DNA of 5,724 nt from Caulobacteraceae bacterium (GTDB lineage: Bacteria > Pseudomonadota > Alphaproteobacteria > Caulobacterales > Caulobacteraceae). This document shows, one piece after another, positions 3,991 to 5,724 of the stretch (its first letter is position 1; the number at the start of each line of letters is the position of its first letter). The position numbers were made by a program, and so were the translations under genes. Below the pieces are notes generated by a model, which saw only the letters and a list, made by a program, of their open reading frames with translations, had not been told where the DNA came from and searched no databases. Where the stretch lies: assembly GCA_030151985.1 (NCBI GenBank), contig JASLDZ010000361.1:1-5724 (forward strand), given 5' to 3'.

Positions 3991-5286
3991 AGCTCGCCCG
4001 ACGCGCTGGCCGAGGCCGCCACCCCCCGGCTGAACGGCCATGACGTGGACGTCGTCGTCCCGACCTTCAACCGCGCCCACCTGTTGAGCGAAACGCTCGA
4101 TTCGCTGCTCGCGCAGACGCTGCCGGGCGCCGCGATCCTGGTCGTGGACGACGGGTCCACCGACGACACTCCGGAGGTCGTCGCCCGATTCGGCTCGAGG
4201 GTCGGCTATCTCCGCCAGCCGAACGCGGGCAAGGCCGCCGCCCTGAACGCCGCCCTGAAGCAGGCGACCCGGCCCCTGGTCTGGATCTTCGACGACGACG
4301 ACCTCGCCGCGCCCGACGCGCTGGAACGGATGGTGGAGCGGCTGAACGCCGAGCCCGCCTGCGGCTTCGTCTACGGGGACTACGACAAGTTCGAGGAAAC
4401 CGCCGAGGGCGAGCGCCGTGTCGAGCCCGTTGAGATCCCCTCGGTTGGGGCGGAAGGGCTCTTCGTCGCGCTGATGCACCGCTGCTTCGTGCTGCAGTGC
4501 GGGCTACTGGTCCGGCGCAGCTGCTACGACGCGGTGGGCCCCTTCAACGAGGGCTACGCCCGCAGCCAGGACTACGAGATGCTGTTGCGCCTCGCGCAGC
4601 GCTTCCGGGGCGCCAGGATCGAGGGCGTGCTCTTCCACCAGCGCCAGCACTCGGGCGCGCGCGGAACGCTCTCGGCGCCGATCGCCGCCGCCAGGGTCGA
4701 GGAGGCCTGGAGCGCCTACGACCGACGTCTGGCCGCCGAGCTCCGCGACCGGCTGACCCTTGGCGACTACCACGCCGGGAAGGGCCGGTTCAGCCCGGAA
4801 CCCACCCTTCGTCGCGGCGCGCTCCTGAACAAGTTCGTGACCTTCGCCCGCAAGGACCGCTGGGACTTCGCCGCGCAGGACTTCGCCGCCTTCCTCGAGG
4901 CCACAGCCGCCAGCGGCGACCCGCGGCTCCGGCCCGAAGAGGCCGCCCTTCTGCGCTCGGTGTTCGACTGGTACTCGCGCGCGCTCCGCTCGTTTCCTGA
5001 AGCGCGGGAGTTCCGGGCGAGCCTTCGGCGATCGCCCCACCGGGACCTGGTCCGCGCGTGCCGCGAGGCCCTGGCCTTTCCCCTGCACTATCGCCTGCGC
5101 CTCGCCATCCGCCGCCGGTCGCGGGAGGAGCTGCGCTCGGCCTTCGACGCCCTCGCTCGGCTGAAAGGCGCCCTCTACGCCGCCCGCGCGCTTCTTTGGG
5201 TCCTGGCGCGCCTGGGCCTGCGCAAGCGCCGCGCCTCCTCAAGCCCGCCCCCGACGGAGCTCGACATCATTCAGGGCCGCGCCTAG
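3988..5286 (+). CDS. Family 2 glycosyltransferase with long C-terminal extension
   Basis: Protein of 432 residues, longer than a minimal GT2 domain of about 230-300. The N-terminal catalytic domain shows DVVVPTFNRA (21-30), ILVVDDGSTDD (50-60), the QPNAGKAAALNAAL segment (77-90), and WIFDDDDLAAPD (99-110) with the DxD metal site. FVYGDYD (127-133), LLVRRSCYDAVGPFNEG (173-189) and SQDYEMLLRLA (193-203) follow; D195 in the QDYE motif is the likely catalytic base. From about residue 235 there is a mostly helical, Arg/Ala-rich extension of nearly 200 residues that I do not recognise. Near its end, residues 395-411 (ALYAARALLWVLARLGL) form a hydrophobic/amphipathic helix followed by KRR, which could attach the enzyme to the membrane. 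Start GTG 3988 has an excellent ribosome binding site and lies one base after the previous stop. It probably acts after or alongside the preceding transferase in the same glycan. Donor, acceptor and the role of the extension are unknown. Confidence 0.9.
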   Translation: MSSPDALAEAATPRLNGHDVDVVVPTFNRAHLLSETLDSLLAQTLPGAAILVVDDGSTDDTPEVVARFGSRVGYLRQPNAGKAAALNAALKQATRPLVWIFDDDDLAAPDALERMVERLNAEPACGFVYGDYDKFEETAEGERRVEPVEIPSVGAEGLFVALMHRCFVLQCGLLVRRSCYDAVGPFNEGYARSQDYEMLLRLAQRFRGARIEGVLFHQRQHSGARGTLSAPIAAARVEEAWSAYDRRLAAELRDRLTLGDYHAGKGRFSPEPTLRRGALLNKFVTFARKDRWDFAAQDFAAFLEATAASGDPRLRPEEAALLRSVFDWYSRALRSFPEAREFRASLRRSPHRDLVRACREALAFPLHYRLRLAIRRRSREELRSAFDALARLKGALYAARALLWVLARLGLRKRRASSSPPPTELDIIQGRA

Positions 5287-5392
5287 TGGCGCGCCTTGTC
5301 CCAACGCCCCCGCCGCCCCGGACTCGCCCGTGGCCACATGCGGGACGCTCGAGCGCGCGCGTCGCCGCCCGGGCCCCTCTGCACCCTCCAGG
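5287..5392. other. Short gap before the last gene
   Basis: These 106 bases are C-rich on the plus strand and show no clear ribosome binding site, promoter or terminator. Part may be coding if the next gene starts at GTG 5330 rather than ATG 5393. Confidence 0.45.
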
Positions 5393-5724
5393 ATGACCGC
5401 CGTGACCTCCTCCGGCTCAAGCGCACCCGACAACACGCTGATGTATCTCTGCTACGGGCAGGGCCGCCACATCAACGAGACGGCCTTTTCGCTCCTGACC
5501 GCGCTTCACCACGCCTCGCGCCAGGACGAAGTGCGCATCGTCGTCTACACCGACGCCCCCGACCGCTACGCCGACCTTCCCGTCGCCGTGCGCGCGCTGG
5601 ACCATACCGAGCTCGACGCCTGGATGAACGGGCGCGACTACATCCACCGGCGCAAGACGCTGTCCATCATCGACGCCCTGAAACGCTACGGCGGCAACGT
5701 CGCCTTCGTTGACTGCGACACCTA
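5393..5724 (+). CDS. Putative DxD sugar transferase (GT-A type), N-terminal part, partial
   Basis: 110 complete codons are visible and the frame is still open at the right edge. The core begins at MYLCYGQGRHINETAFSLL (residues 17-35), continues through the strand VRIVVYTDAP (47-56) and an RRKTLSIIDALKRY segment (86-99), and reaches VAFVDCDT (103-110), where DCD (107-109) fits the DxD metal/nucleotide-sugar motif of GT-A enzymes. The opening strand with NETAFSLLTAL and the 'YTD' strand recall GT8-like or related nucleotide-diphospho-sugar transferases, distinct from the two GT2 enzymes upstream. Start is uncertain: ATG 5393 is chosen because it gives a short N-terminus, but no good ribosome binding site precedes it; GTG 5405, ATG 5441 and GTG 5330 are alternatives in the same frame. 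Its orientation and position suggest it belongs to the same glycan locus. Family assignment is tentative because the catalytic half is missing. Confidence 0.75.
   Translation, partial: MTAVTSSGSSAPDNTLMYLCYGQGRHINETAFSLLTALHHASRQDEVRIVVYTDAPDRYADLPVAVRALDHTELDAWMNGRDYIHRRKTLSIIDALKRYGGNVAFVDCDT

Overview
The window is very GC-rich with strongly G/C-biased third codon positions, frequent GTG starts and short intergenic spacing. This suits a high-GC proteobacterium, probably an alphaproteobacterium (Caulobacterales/Rhizobiales-like). That placement is inferred from composition and protein style only; nothing in the window fixes the taxon.

Layout: (1) The left edge (1-375, minus strand) holds the first 125 codons of a nucleotidyltransferase of the MNT type, truncated by the window edge. 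(2) A 705-base divergent spacer (376-1080) has no convincing gene but carries an unusual density of perfect inverted repeats and palindromes, mostly in 691-1025. (3) A plus-strand cluster then runs to the right edge: a class I SAM-dependent methyltransferase (1081-1767), a GT-A-like glycosyltransferase (1798-2667), a 281-base gap with an alternating hairpin array and a tandem 13-mer, a family 2 glycosyltransferase resembling ExoO-type enzymes (2949-3986), a second family 2 glycosyltransferase with a long C-terminal extension (3988-5286, one base after the previous stop), and the start of a third type of sugar transferase with a DCD motif (5393 to the edge).

Reading: the plus-strand genes look like part of a surface-glycan locus (O-antigen, capsule or exopolysaccharide). 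Several glycosyltransferases would add sugars one after another at the cytoplasmic face, and the methyltransferase would probably modify or cap a sugar. No polymerase, flippase, transporter or sugar-nucleotide synthesis gene is in the window, so the polymer cannot be named. The MNT gene points away from this cluster and is probably functionally separate.

Most notable are the structured divergent spacer, which could hold a structured RNA or a regulatory region, and the repeat-bearing gap between the first and second glycosyltransferases. No wholly new system can be demonstrated from sequence alone.
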